Positions 51,645 through 62,745 of a stretch of 64,000 bases of DNA are shown here, piece by piece. Source of the stretch: Thermaerobacter sp. FW80 (GTDB lineage Bacteria; Bacillota; Sulfobacillia; Thermaerobacterales; Thermaerobacteraceae); NCBI RefSeq assembly GCF_004634385.1, contig NZ_CP037895.1, forward strand, positions 905,245-969,244. Direction: 5' to 3'. Position numbers and translations under genes: made by a program. The notes below the pieces were generated by a model. The model did not search any database, was not told where the DNA came from, and was given only the letters and a program-made list of their open reading frames with translations. Every line of letters begins with the position of its first letter. Position 1 is the first letter of the stretch.

Positions 51645-54305
51645 ATGCTCGCGGAACGTCAAGCGGAACGTCAATACCGAAGGGCGGGGGTGCGCGCCGC
51701 GCCGGGCCGCCGCACGCTCCGGGGCCCGGACGGAGGTCCGCAACCCGGCCCGGAGCCCGGAGTTCCCCGGCGCGCGGGCGAGGGGAGCGTGGGGGCGGCG
51801 GCGATGACCCGCCTGGCGGTGGGATTCGCCCGGCTCCGGTCCTGGATGGCCGGGCTTCCCCCTTGGGCGGGGGCCGCCCTGCTGGTCTGGCTGGCCGGCC
51901 GCGTGCAGCCCGGCGGGCTGCCGTCGCCGTTGGTCCTCCCCCTGGCGCTGGCCGTCCTGACCATGGCGCCGCGCCTGGGGTGGTGGACGGTGGCGGTGGG
52001 GATGGCCGGCGCGGTGGGGGCCGGGGCCGTCTACGGGGCGGCGGTGCTGGGCACCACGGCCCTGTTGGTGCGGGGCGTGCAGCGTGGGCTTTCCCGGGCG
52101 GCCGGATCGACCCACCGCGCCCCGGTGGAGGGGGCTGAGGCGATGGGGACCCCGCCTTCGCCGCTGCCCGCCGCGTCCTGGCGCCTCCTGGACGGTGCCG
52201 CAGCCGGCGCGGTCCTGCTGTCGGGCGCCCTCTGGGCCTGGCCCCGCACGGCCCTCGGGTGGGAGCTGGACCGGCTGGCCGGCCTGGCGGTGACGGCCGT
52301 GCTGGTGCTCGTCGCCTTGCCCTGGATGCGCCAGGCCGTGGCCGTGGGGATCCCGTTGCTGCCGCGGCTGCCGGTGGCCTTGGACCCCCTCGCGGCGGGG
52401 CCGCCCGTGGTCAGCGCCCGGCAGGGCCGGCGGGCCCTGGCGTTGCTGGCCGTGCTGGCCACCGGCGGGCTGGATGGGGTCCGGCTGCTGGGGGTCGACG
52501 CGGCCGCGGCCCTGCGCGGCATGGCGGTGCTGGTGGCCGCCCACGTGGGCGGAGCCCCCGCCGGCGCCCTGGTGGGGACCGCGGCTGGCGTGCTGGGGCT
52601 GCTGGGTGGGCAGGGATCCCTGGCGGGGCTGGCCTGGCTGGCCATGGCCGGCACGGCCGCGGGCCTGCTGCAGCGGTATGGGCAGGGCGCGGCCATCGGC
52701 GGGTTCGTCCTGGCCACGGCGGTGGTGTGCGGCGCCCTGCCGACCCCCGCCGCCGCGGCGCAGCTGGTGGCCGGGAGCCTGGCCGCCCTCGCCCTGTATG
52801 CGGCGGCCAGCGCCGCGGGCTGGCCGGCCCGGCTGGCCCGGCGGCTTGCGGCGACGTGGCCCGGGCCCGCTAGCGCTGCTGCCAGCGGCCCGGCGCCACC
52901 CATCGGCGTCGGCGCCGCGCCCGGGGCGGCGCCCCCGGCCGCCGACACCGGCCCCCGGCGGCACGCCGCCCCCGGTGGGGGGACGGGCGGGGGGCCGGCG
53001 GCCCCGGCCGATCCCCACGGCCATGCCGTCGCCCAGGGCGGCTTCGGGCCGGCGGCCATCCCGGATGCCCCGGGCGGGGCGGTGCCCGCGGGATGGGCGT
53101 CCCCCGGGGGCGATGGCGGATGGGCCGGGCCGGTCGCCCCGACCGCCGAGACGGCCGGCGCACCTCCCTGGGCCGCCGTGTTGAGCGAGCTGGCGCGTCT
53201 CGTCGAGCCCGACCCCAGCGCGTGGGATCCGCGGGAGCAGGTGGCGGAGCTGATCAACGACGTGGCCCGCCAGCGGTGCCAGCGGTGTCCCATGGCCCGC
53301 ACCTGTTGGCGGGACGAGTTCCCCATCACCTACCAGGCCTTCTTCGACCTCCTGGCCGCCCACGAGCGCGGGGAGGGGTTCCGTCCGGACGTGGTGCCGG
53401 TGCCGCTGCGGAACCGTTGTCCGCGGTTGCCCGCCATCGCCCAGGCGCTGGCCGAGGGCCTCGCAGTCCTGCGGGTCGAGATGCGGTGGCGGCGGCGCCT
53501 GGATCGGCACCAGCGGCTGATGGCGCGGCAGCTGCGGGAGGTGGCCGAGCTGGTGGCCCGCGGGGCGGGTCGCCCCGCCGCCCCGCGTCGTCCCGGGTGG
53601 CGCTACGGGATGCGGGTCGGCGTGGCGCGCACGCCCAAGGACGGCCGCTGGGTCTCCGGCGACGGCTACCTCTGCCGCGCCTTCGCCGACGGGGGGCGGA
53701 TGGTGCTGGCCATCAGCGACGGCATGGGGTCGGGACGGACGGCGGCCCAGGAGTCGCGGCGCGTCCTGCAGCTCTTGGAGCGCATGCTGGACGCGGGCCT
53801 CGACGCCGCCCCGGCGGTCCGCCTGCTGGACACCGCCCTGGCCCTGCGCGACCGCGAGAGCTACACGACGGTGGACCTGGCGACCCTGGATCTCGACCGC
53901 GGGCGGATCGAGTTCGTGAAGGTCGGCGCCGCGCCCAGCTTCGTCCGCCGGGCGCGGGACGTCCAGGTGGTCGCCCAGGCCGCGCCGCCCGCCGGGTCCG
54001 TGGAGGTCGGCGAGGTGCCATCGGTCGTCGGCGTCCTCGAACCCGGTGACCTGGTGGTGCTGATCTCCGACGGGGTCCTGGCCGCCTTCGGCGACGTGGA
54101 GGCGGGCACGGCCTGGATCCGCGGCTTCCTGGCCGGGGTGGAGGACGACGACCCGCGCCGGGTGGCCGCCCGCATCGTCAAGGAGGCCCTGCGGCGCTCG
54201 GGCGACCGCGCCCCCGATGACATCACCGTGGTCACCGGCAAACTCTTGCCGCGGGCGCAGGCGGCCGCGGCGGGCATCCGCCTGGGCGCCGGCGGCCTGC
54301 GGTAG
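51645..54305 (+). CDS. spoIIE: Stage II sporulation protein E (SpoIIE phosphatase)
   Basis: SpoIIE dephosphorylates SpoIIAA to activate sigma-F in the forespore and takes part in polar septation. The 886-residue protein has about 10 membrane helices in residues 70-400. A central cytosolic region contains the cysteine-rich QRCQRCPMARTCWRDEFP near 545, and a C-terminal PPM phosphatase follows with VSGDGYLCRAFADGG, AISDGMGSG near 690 and LEPGDLVVLISDGV near 800. An Ala/Gly/Pro-rich insert separates helices and centre. The start is uncertain: ATG 51645 gives the full frame, ATG 51804 would begin just before the first helix. The promoter upstream is of the Spo0A-dependent type. Confidence 0.94.
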   Translation: MLAERQAERQYRRAGVRAAPGRRTLRGPDGGPQPGPEPGVPRRAGEGSVGAAAMTRLAVGFARLRSWMAGLPPWAGAALLVWLAGRVQPGGLPSPLVLPLALAVLTMAPRLGWWTVAVGMAGAVGAGAVYGAAVLGTTALLVRGVQRGLSRAAGSTHRAPVEGAEAMGTPPSPLPAASWRLLDGAAAGAVLLSGALWAWPRTALGWELDRLAGLAVTAVLVLVALPWMRQAVAVGIPLLPRLPVALDPLAAGPPVVSARQGRRALALLAVLATGGLDGVRLLGVDAAAALRGMAVLVAAHVGGAPAGALVGTAAGVLGLLGGQGSLAGLAWLAMAGTAAGLLQRYGQGAAIGGFVLATAVVCGALPTPAAAAQLVAGSLAALALYAAASAAGWPARLARRLAATWPGPASAAASGPAPPIGVGAAPGAAPPAADTGPRRHAAPGGGTGGGPAAPADPHGHAVAQGGFGPAAIPDAPGGAVPAGWASPGGDGGWAGPVAPTAETAGAPPWAAVLSELARLVEPDPSAWDPREQVAELINDVARQRCQRCPMARTCWRDEFPITYQAFFDLLAAHERGEGFRPDVVPVPLRNRCPRLPAIAQALAEGLAVLRVEMRWRRRLDRHQRLMARQLREVAELVARGAGRPAAPRRPGWRYGMRVGVARTPKDGRWVSGDGYLCRAFADGGRMVLAISDGMGSGRTAAQESRRVLQLLERMLDAGLDAAPAVRLLDTALALRDRESYTTVDLATLDLDRGRIEFVKVGAAPSFVRRARDVQVVAQAAPPAGSVEVGEVPSVVGVLEPGDLVVLISDGVLAAFGDVEAGTAWIRGFLAGVEDDDPRRVAARIVKEALRRSGDRAPDDITVVTGKLLPRAQAAAAGIRLGAGGLR

Positions 54306-54328
54306 CCACAACCCACCCTCTCTCCCCG

Positions 54329-54351
54329 TGGCGGTGCCGCGTCGGCACCGC
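54329..54351 (+). terminator. Hairpin after spoIIE
   Basis: A perfect 10-bp stem (54329-54338 with 54342-54351), triloop CGT, 24 bp after the spoIIE stop; followed by CCTCCCCC, no T-run. The rest of the space before tilS shows no gene. Confidence 0.5.
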
Positions 54352-54612
54352 CCCTCCCCCAGCGCGGCCTCGCGCCCATGGCGGCGGCAGGCCGCGCTCG
54401 CCTTGGCGGCCTGGGCCCGGTGCAGCCTGTGGACCGCAGTCCGGGGAGGCGCGGCGCCTCGCGGCGGACGGCGCCCTGGGCGATGCGCTACGCTACGGGC
54501 AGGGGCGACGGCATCTCGTGCCCGGCCCCCTGCATCCCCCAGCAGGCCGGCCCGTGCGACCCGTGACGCCGGACGAACCCGGCCTTGCGGACCCGGGGGA
54601 AAGGAGGCAGCC

Positions 54613-56853
54613 GTGGCGATGGACACCTCCCCCCGGTTCCCACGCCATCCCATGGCAGGGCCCGCGTCGATGCCCGGGGAGGCCGCCAAGGCGGCCCCCG
54701 GGGCAGCGGGCGATGGCGGGACGGCGTCGCCGGCCCGCTCCACCCCGCCCGGGACGGACCCCGGGGCGCCGTCGTCCGGGGCCGCCGACCAAGGGGGTGC
54801 CGACGACCTCCTCGCCGACGTCCTCGCCGCCATCCGCCGCCACCGCCTGCTGGAGCCGGGCCAGCGCGTCCTGGTGGCCGTCTCCGGCGGGCGCGACTCC
54901 ATGGTGCTGCTGGATTGCCTGTGGCGCCTGCGGGCGTCCCTGGCCCTGGACGCCCTGGGCGTCGCCCACGTCGACCACGGCCTGCGCCCCGAGTCCGCGG
55001 CCGACGCCCGCTGGGTGGCGGAGCAGGCCGCGGGCCGCGGCCTCCCCTTCTTGCTGCGCCGGGTGCGCATCGCCCGCGGGCGCTGGTCGCTGGAAGAGGC
55101 GGCGCGGGCGGCGCGCTATCGGGCCCTGGTCGACATGGCCGCGGAATTCGGCGCCCACCGGGTGGCGCTGGCCCATCACGCGGGCGACCAGGCGGAGACC
55201 GTGCTCCTCCGGCTGCTGGCGGGAGCGGGCCTGCACGGCCTGGCCGGCATGCGTCCCCGGCGCGGGCGGTTCGTCCGGCCGCTGCTGGCGGTGACCCCGG
55301 ACCGGCTGGCCGCCTATGCCGCCGCCCGCGGGCTGTCCTGGCGCGACGACCCGACGAACCGCGACCTGGCCATCCGCCGCAACCGCGTCCGCCACCGGCT
55401 GCTGCCCCTGCTGGAGGCGGAGTTCAATCCCCGGGTGATCCCCACCCTGGCCCGGGTGGCATCGGCGCTGGCGGCCGAGGCGGATCGGCTCGCCCGCCGG
55501 ACCCGGGCCCTGGAGGTTCGCCTGGGCGTCGAGACCGGGCGCGGCTGGGCGTGTCGCGTGGGCGACCTGGGGCGCCTGGCGCCGGCGGACCAGCGGCGGC
55601 TGCTGCAGGCCGCCTACCATCGGCGGACGGGCCGTCCCCTGCCCTGGGTCCACTGCGAGGCCGTGCGGGAGCTTGCGCAACGGGCCGCGGCGGGGGGCGG
55701 GGACGAGGGTCCCGTCCACCTGCCCGGGGGGTGGCAGGCCCGCTGCGACGGCACGTGGTTGTGGCTCGAGCCGGTGCCGCGTCATGCTGCCGGTGCCGGG
55801 CTCGCTGGCGGGCCGGCTGCGGCCGCCACCGGATCGGGGGACCCGGGGGGTCGCCCAAGTCACCAAGCGCCGGTGGCGGGGACGCCCGGGCCGACGGCCG
55901 GCGGAGACGGGACGGGGCCGGAGGCGGCGGACCGCCGGTCGGCGGGGCGGGCGGGCGTCGACCGGGGGCCGGGTCCTGCCGGGGCGACGGCACCCGCGGA
56001 GGCACCGGCGACGGAGCCGGCCGCGATGGCGGCGATGCGCCTGCCCGTGCCGGGGGCCGTGCCCCTGGGCTGCGGCCTGTGGCTGCGGGCGCGGTGGCTG
56101 GAGGGCGAGGCGGCGAGGGCGGCGCGCGACGCGGTCCTCGCCGCGGCGGAGGCGGCGGATGCCCGGCGGGGCGACCGGGCGGGGGCCCGCTTCGCCTTTC
56201 GCGCCCTGATGGGGTGGCCCGTCGCCGAGGCGCCCGACGGCGGACCGCGCGCGGCTTCGGGGGCGGCAGGGGCTGCCGCGGCCCCCGAGGACGGCGGCGA
56301 CCGGAGGGCCGGCGAGGCGGTGCGCCCGGTGCTGCTGGTGCGCCCTCCGCGCCCCGGCGAGACCCTGCAGCCCCTGGGCGCCCGGGGGCGCCGACCGGTG
56401 GAGCGGCTCTACCGGACCGCCGTCCGCCGGGGGGATCTGTACGTGATCGATCCCCAGCGGGGCACGGGGGCGATCCTGCCGCCGTGGCTCGTGGTGGTCG
56501 GCGACCCGGGGGCGACGGGACGGGACGACGGGGAGGACGGCGGGCCCGAGCCCCAGGGGCGGGGGCGAGCCGGGGCGGGGGACGGGAGCCCGCAGGGGAC
56601 GATCCTGTGGCTGGTGGGGGTGCGGGTCGCGGAGGCGGGCCGCGTTCGTCCCGATGCCGAGCGCCTGTTGAGCCTCGAGGTGACGGCCCGGCTGCCCCGG
56701 GAAGCGGACGGGCCGCGTCACCCCGACCCGACCGGGTCGGCCGGGGACGGGCGGGCGCGCCCGACGGCGCGGGACGAGGCCTGGCGCGGAATGGCGGCGC
56801 CAAACCCACCGTGTTATAATGAGGGCGCCTTTGCGGGCAAGCAGGAGGCGTGA
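54613..56853 (+). CDS. tilS: tRNA(Ile)-lysidine synthase TilS
   Basis: TilS joins lysine to C34 of tRNA-Ile(CAU), allowing AUA decoding. The 746-residue protein is far longer than the usual 430-480. It has a Pro/Ala-rich N-terminus of 65 residues and the PP-loop SGGRDS at 91-96, followed by VAHVDHGLRPESAADARWV and HHAGDQAETVLLRLLAGAGLHGL. A central helical domain with RRNRVRHRLLPLLEAEFNP comes next, then a Gly/Ala/Arg-rich insert of roughly 85 residues (about 395-480). A C-terminal domain near 580-640 has LVRPPRPGETLQPLGARGRR. All catalytic parts are intact. GTG 54613 has AAGGAGG 5 bases upstream. hprT, usual between tilS and ftsH, is missing. Confidence 0.92.
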   Translation: MAMDTSPRFPRHPMAGPASMPGEAAKAAPGAAGDGGTASPARSTPPGTDPGAPSSGAADQGGADDLLADVLAAIRRHRLLEPGQRVLVAVSGGRDSMVLLDCLWRLRASLALDALGVAHVDHGLRPESAADARWVAEQAAGRGLPFLLRRVRIARGRWSLEEAARAARYRALVDMAAEFGAHRVALAHHAGDQAETVLLRLLAGAGLHGLAGMRPRRGRFVRPLLAVTPDRLAAYAAARGLSWRDDPTNRDLAIRRNRVRHRLLPLLEAEFNPRVIPTLARVASALAAEADRLARRTRALEVRLGVETGRGWACRVGDLGRLAPADQRRLLQAAYHRRTGRPLPWVHCEAVRELAQRAAAGGGDEGPVHLPGGWQARCDGTWLWLEPVPRHAAGAGLAGGPAAAATGSGDPGGRPSHQAPVAGTPGPTAGGDGTGPEAADRRSAGRAGVDRGPGPAGATAPAEAPATEPAAMAAMRLPVPGAVPLGCGLWLRARWLEGEAARAARDAVLAAAEAADARRGDRAGARFAFRALMGWPVAEAPDGGPRAASGAAGAAAAPEDGGDRRAGEAVRPVLLVRPPRPGETLQPLGARGRRPVERLYRTAVRRGDLYVIDPQRGTGAILPPWLVVVGDPGATGRDDGEDGGPEPQGRGRAGAGDGSPQGTILWLVGVRVAEAGRVRPDAERLLSLEVTARLPREADGPRHPDPTGSAGDGRARPTARDEAWRGMAAPNPPCYNEGAFAGKQEA
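56812..56820 (+). promoter_or_regulatory. Extended -10 promoter of ftsH inside the end of tilS
   Basis: TGTTATAAT (TGn plus perfect TATAAT) lies 129 bp before the ftsH start, within the last codons of tilS. The -35 region (TGGCGG) is poor. Confidence 0.65.
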
Positions 56854-56949
56854 AAGCGTGAGGAGACGCCGGAGAGGTCCGGCCTGACCCGGCGCCGGCC
56901 GGGGGCAGGCCTGCGGGCCGCGCCCCGAGCGGCCGCAAGGAGGGCCACG

Positions 56950-58788
<1,839 letters not shown>

Positions 58789-58797
<9 letters not shown>

Positions 58798-58835
58798 GCG
58801 GTGCCCGCGCGGGGCGCCGGCACCGCTCAGGAGGC
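58789..58835 (+). terminator. 17-bp hairpin overlapping the ftsH stop
   Basis: Arms 58789-58805 and 58819-58835 are perfectly complementary with a 13-base loop. The ftsH stop (58795-58797) is inside the left arm. No T-run. Confidence 0.6.
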
Positions 58836-58928
58836 GGGGAACCGGCCGGCGGGGTACCGGCCGCCGCCCCGCCCCGCGGCGGCACCTTGGCCACCACGGC
58901 CCAGTAGGCCCCCGCCGGCGATGGCACT

Positions 58929-59226
58929 GAGCCGCGCAGCGCGGGGTCGTCCGCCCGCCCCGATCATCGCCGTGACGCCCGCCGGCCCCATGGGACCGAG
59001 CCGCGCTGCGCGGGGGCCCGGCGGCGGCTGCCATTGCCCCGACGCGGCCCGGTCCTGCCGGCGGCCGTCTGCCAGGGCGTCGGAGGGGGTCGGCCGCACG
59101 CGGTTCCACCGCCCGCGACCTGGCTCGGGCGGCCGCCACCGCTCCCGATGCGGTCCCGGGTGGGCGCCGGCCACGACGCGAGTGGGGTGGCGCCGCCCGC
59201 GACGCGGGCGGGGTGGCGCCGCCCGC
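58929..59226 (+). repeat. Repeat-rich region between ftsH and the CCA enzyme gene
   Basis: GAGCCGCGC-A/T-GCGCGGGG occurs at 58929 and 58998 (69-bp period). A 26-bp unit starting GACGCG and ending GGTGGCGCCGCCCGC is repeated in tandem at 59175-59200 and 59201-59226 (2 mismatches), with degenerate copies on both sides. No gene is supported in 58798-59424. Confidence 0.65.
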
Positions 59227-59269
59227 GACGCGGCCCACCCAGCGGGCCACGCGCCGCCCGTGGCCCCGA

Positions 59270-59303
59270 CACCGCCCGCAGCCTTCACAGGCTGCGGGCG
59301 GTG
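59270..59303 (+). other. 14-bp hairpin carrying a promoter -35 in its loop
   Basis: Arms 59270-59283 and 59290-59303 are perfect complements with loop TTCACA, the -35 of the promoter at 59284-59312. Position before a gene and overlap with a promoter argue against a simple terminator; it may do both. Confidence 0.5.
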
Positions 59304-59312
59304 CGGCACAAT
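59284..59312 (+). promoter_or_regulatory. Sigma-A promoter of the CCA enzyme gene
   Basis: TTCACA (59284-59289, 5/6), 17-bp spacer, CACAAT (59307-59312, 4/6), 113 bp before the start. Confidence 0.55.
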
Positions 59313-59424
59313 GGGGATTGCCGCGAGCCCGGGCCGCGGGCACCGGGGCCGTGGGCGCGGTCGAGCCGCGGCCGCCGCGGTCGAGCGAGGACGCGGTCCG
59401 GCATGGGCGGCGGGAGGGTCGGCC

Positions 59425-61113
59425 ATGGAGCAGGGGCGCGCCACGCCCCAACGCGAGGAGAAGCTGCGCCGCCGGCAGCGGGAGCGCCAGCGGCTGGAGG
59501 CGACGCGCCGGACGCTGGGGCGGCTCCTGGCCATCGCCCGCCGCTGCCGCACCGGCGAGGAGTTCGCCCGGGCGCTGACGGACCTCTGGTCCCAGGAATC
59601 CCGCTTCGCCCCGGACGGGGCCGCGGGCCGGGCGCCGGACGGCGCCGCGGCCGCGGCCTTCCGCACCCTGGCGGCCGTGCCGGTGGCGGAGCGGCCCGCC
59701 GAGCTGGCGCGCCGGTTCGACCGCCTGGTGCCGGCCGCCGTGCGCGAGGTGCTGGCGCGGCTCCACGAGCGCGGCCACGCCGCCTTCCTGGTGGGCGGCT
59801 GCGTGCGCGACCTGCTGATGGCGCGGCCGCCCAAGGACTGGGACGTCGCCACCTCGGCGCGGCCCGAGGAGGTGCGCCGGATCTTCCCCCGCACCATCCC
59901 GACGGGCATCGAGCACGGCACCGTGACCGTGCGCAGCCGCGGCCTCAGCGTCGAGGTGACCACCTTCCGCCGGGAGGCCGGCTACAGCGACCACCGGCAC
60001 CCCGACCGCGTCGAGTTCACCGATGACCTGCGGGCCGACCTGGAGCGCCGCGATCTCACCATCAACGCCATGGCCGTCGACGCCCAGGGCCGGCTCCACG
60101 ACCCCCTGGGCGGTCTCGCCGACCTCGAGGAGGGCGTGGTGCGCGCCGTCGGCGACCCCGAGGCGCGCTTCCGGGAGGACGCCCTGCGGCTGCTGCGCGT
60201 GGTGCGCTTCGCCGCCCGCTTCGGGTACCGGGTGGAGCGGCGCACCGAGGCGGCCCTGGCCCGCTGCGCCCCCTTGATCCGCCACGTCTCGTGGGAGCGC
60301 ATCCGCGAGGAGATGTCCGGCCTGCTGGTCAGCCCGCGGCCGGCGTGGGGCCTGGAGCTGCTGCGGACCAGCGGGCTGCTGGAGCCCATCTGGCCCGAGC
60401 TTTTGGAAGGCGTCGGCGTGCCCCAGAACGTCCACCACGCCTACACCGTGTGGGAACACAACCTCCTGGCGTGCCAGTACACCCCGCCCGTGCTGCGCCT
60501 GCGCCTGGCGGGCCTGCTGCACGACGTGGCCAAGCCGCGCACCGTGTCCGTCGACGAGCGGGGCCAGCGCCACTTCTACCACCATGAGGTGGTGGGCGCC
60601 GACATGGCCCGCGGCATGCTGCGGCGCCTGCGGTACGACAACGACACCGTGCGGCACGTGGCCCACCTGGTGCGCCATCACCTGGCGCTGCACCACTACC
60701 CCGGCATGACCGACGCGGCCATCCGCCGGCTGATCCAGCGCATCGGCTTCGACTACCTGGAGGACCTGATCATCCTGCGGGTGGCGGACCGCGCGGCCTC
60801 GGGCACCAAGCGGGCCCCCATCTCCCGCGGCGCCCTGCGGCTGCTGACCCGCATGGAGAGGATCCTCGAGCAGGACGCCGCCTTCAGCCTCCACGACCTG
60901 GCCGTCGACGGCCACGACGTCATGGCCGCCACGGGCCTCGGCCCAGGTCCGGCCATCGGCTGGATCCTCCGCCAGCTGTTGGAGGAGGTGCTGGACGACC
61001 CCAGCCGCAACCGCCGCGACTGGCTGATGGAGCGGGCGGCCGCCTTGCGCGAGGAGGCGGAGGCCCAGGCGGCAGGCCAGCGGCGGGCGAGCACGACGGC
61101 GGGCGGTGGCTAG
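59425..61113 (+). CDS. cca: CCA tRNA nucleotidyltransferase / poly(A) polymerase family protein
   Basis: This 562-residue class II nucleotidyltransferase probably adds CCA to tRNA 3' ends; this fits tRNA genes here that lack an encoded CCA. After a 110-residue basic helical N-terminus, residues 115-130 give [20 protein letters not shown] with the DxD metal site (DWDVAT). [30 protein letters not shown] and [20 protein letters not shown] (neck and body motifs) follow. A C-terminal HD domain ([38 protein letters not shown]) may add phosphatase or phosphodiesterase activity. Start ATG 59425 has GGGAGGG upstream. An A-adding-only specificity cannot be excluded from sequence by eye. Confidence 0.9.
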   Translation: MEQGRATPQREEKLRRRQRERQRLEATRRTLGRLLAIARRCRTGEEFARALTDLWSQESRFAPDGAAGRAPDGAAAAAFRTLAAVPVAERPAELARRFDRLVPAAVREVLARLHERGHAAFLVGGCVRDLLMARPPKDWDVATSARPEEVRRIFPRTIPTGIEHGTVTVRSRGLSVEVTTFRREAGYSDHRHPDRVEFTDDLRADLERRDLTINAMAVDAQGRLHDPLGGLADLEEGVVRAVGDPEARFREDALRLLRVVRFAARFGYRVERRTEAALARCAPLIRHVSWERIREEMSGLLVSPRPAWGLELLRTSGLLEPIWPELLEGVGVPQNVHHAYTVWEHNLLACQYTPPVLRLRLAGLLHDVAKPRTVSVDERGQRHFYHHEVVGADMARGMLRRLRYDNDTVRHVAHLVRHHLALHHYPGMTDAAIRRLIQRIGFDYLEDLIILRVADRAASGTKRAPISRGALRLLTRMERILEQDAAFSLHDLAVDGHDVMAATGLGPGPAIGWILRQLLEEVLDDPSRNRRDWLMERAAALREEAEAQAAGQRRASTTAGGG

Positions 61114-61458
61114 CGGCCGGCGCGGGTGGGTTGCGGTGGGCGAGCGCGCCGGTCGGCGGCGGGCGGTGGCCCGCGGCCCGGGGGCCAGGTCGGCGGCGGG
61201 CGAGCAACGCTGGGGGGCGGTGGGCGGTGTCCCGCGGGGCCGGGTCGGGGGCGGGCCAGCACGCCGGGGGCGGTGCCGTCGGCAGCGCGGGTCCGTCGAC
61301 AGCGGGCGCCCACGCCGGGGGCGGTGGGCCCCGGCCGGCGCGGGTGGGCGCCGGCGCGGCGGCGGGGGTGCGCGGGCCGGGTTCCCGCGCCGGGCGGCGC
61401 CGGAGGCGCCCGGCGGCTGTGCCGGACGCAGCGTCGGAGCGGGTAGGAGGTCGAGGCC
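61114..61458 (+). repeat. Extremely G-rich degenerate repeats
   Basis: The 345 bp between cca and the M24 gene are almost entirely G and C on the plus strand. Words such as GGTCGGCGGCGGGCG (about 61151 and 61188) and ACGCCGGGGGCGGTG (about 61259 and 61311) recur. Runs of G could form quadruplexes. No gene is supported. Confidence 0.5.
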
Positions 61459-62745
61459 GTGGACGGGCGGACGAACCGGCAGGCGGCGGAGCCCGAGGGC
61501 ACCGGGCGCCACGGCGCCCGGTTGGCGGCGCTGCAGCAGCGGATGGCGGCGGCCGGCGTCGACCTGGTGGTCCTGACACCGGGCACCAGCTGGTGGTATC
61601 TGACCGGGGTCGGGCTGCTGGCCAGCCGGCTGGCGCTCTTCTTCGTCCCGCGGCAAGGCGAGCCGGCATGGGTGGTGCCGCGGCTGGAGGCGGAGCGGGT
61701 GGCCCGGTCGCCGCTGGCCACGGCGCTGGGCCTGGCGCCCGAGCGGGTGTGCACGTACGCCGACGGCGACGATCCCGCCCCCGCCGTTGCCAGGGCCGCG
61801 GCCCTGGCAACGGCGGGGCTGGGCGGGCCGCCGCGGGTGGCCGCCATGGAGGAGCGGGTGGCGCGCCTCTTCGAGTGGCACGCGGCCCGCGGCGGCCTGC
61901 CAGGCGTCGCCTGGCAGGCCGCCGAGCCGCTGCTGGCCGCCCTGCGGGCCCGCAAGGACCCGGCGGAGGTGGCCGCCATCCGGCGGGCGGCGGAGCTGGT
62001 GGAGACCGCCCTGGGCCACGGCAGCGCCTCCGTCCAGCCCGGGTACCGGGAGAGCCAGATCGCCCGGGAGATCGAGAAGGCCCTGCGGGAGCTGGGCACC
62101 CGCAGCCCCTTCGGCATCCACGTGGCGTCGGGTCCCCGCTCCGCCGTCCCCCACGCCGAGACCAGCGACCGGATGCTGCAGCCGGGCGACCTGGTGTGGA
62201 TCGACGTGGGGGCCGAGGTCGACGGCTACGCCGCCGACATCACCCGTACCTTCCTCCTACCCGGCGGCGATCCCACCGCGGCGGCCCGCAAGGCGGAGAT
62301 CTACCGGGTGTGCTACCAGGCCCAGGCGGCGGCGCGCGCCGCCGCCCGGCCGGGGGTGCGCGCCCGCGACGTGGACGCGGCGGCCCGCCAGCGGATCGCC
62401 CAGGCGGGCTTCGGGCCCTACTTCACCCACCGCACCGGTCACGGGCTGGGCCTGGACGTCCACGAGGCGCCCGACATCGCCCCCGGCGACGACACCGTCC
62501 TCGAGCCGGGCATGGTGTTCACCGTCGAACCCGGCATCTACCTGCCGGGCATCGGCGGCGTCCGCATCGAAGACGACCTGTTGATCACCGACGACGGCGC
62601 CGTCAGCTTGACCCGCTACCGCCGCTGGCTGGCGCCGGGGCCGGAGCCCCCGGAGCCGGCGGGGCCATCGGCGTCGCGATCCGCGGCCGACGTCCCGGAC
62701 CCGGGCCGCTCCGTCGCCGGCGGTCGGGGGGCGGAGGGCCGGTGA
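61459..62745 (+). CDS. M24 family Xaa-Pro peptidase
   Basis: This 428-residue protein is an aminopeptidase P/prolidase-type enzyme with pita-bread fold. The N-terminal creatinase-like domain starts [20 protein letters not shown]. The metal ligands follow in order: aspartates in [19 protein letters not shown] near 255, histidine in [12 protein letters not shown] near 333, and glutamates in [11 protein letters not shown] and [11 protein letters not shown] near 360-375. All five are present. It removes N-terminal residues before proline or splits X-Pro dipeptides. GTG 61459 has GGAGG 8 bases upstream. The stop overlaps the hutH start (GTGA). Two long perfect inverted repeats lie in its coding sequence. 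Confidence 0.92.
   Translation: MDGRTNRQAAEPEGTGRHGARLAALQQRMAAAGVDLVVLTPGTSWWYLTGVGLLASRLALFFVPRQGEPAWVVPRLEAERVARSPLATALGLAPERVCTYADGDDPAPAVARAAALATAGLGGPPRVAAMEERVARLFEWHAARGGLPGVAWQAAEPLLAALRARKDPAEVAAIRRAAELVETALGHGSASVQPGYRESQIAREIEKALRELGTRSPFGIHVASGPRSAVPHAETSDRMLQPGDLVWIDVGAEVDGYAADITRTFLLPGGDPTAAARKAEIYRVCYQAQAAARAAARPGVRARDVDAAARQRIAQAGFGPYFTHRTGHGLGLDVHEAPDIAPGDDTVLEPGMVFTVEPGIYLPGIGGVRIEDDLLITDDGAVSLTRYRRWLAPGPEPPEPAGPSASRSAADVPDPGRSVAGGRGAEGR
61779..61818. repeat. 40-bp perfect palindrome inside the M24 gene
   Basis: Positions 61779-61798 and 61799-61818 are exact reverse complements with no spacer; the core is CCAGGGCCGCGGCCCTGG. It encodes an Ala-rich segment ([14 protein letters not shown]) in the interdomain part of the protein. 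Confidence 0.95.
61891..61923. repeat. 15-bp perfect inverted repeat inside the M24 gene
   Basis: Arms 61891-61905 and 61909-61923 are exact complements around GTC, 72 bp after the 40-bp palindrome. Both repeats contain TGCCAGG. Confidence 0.95.
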
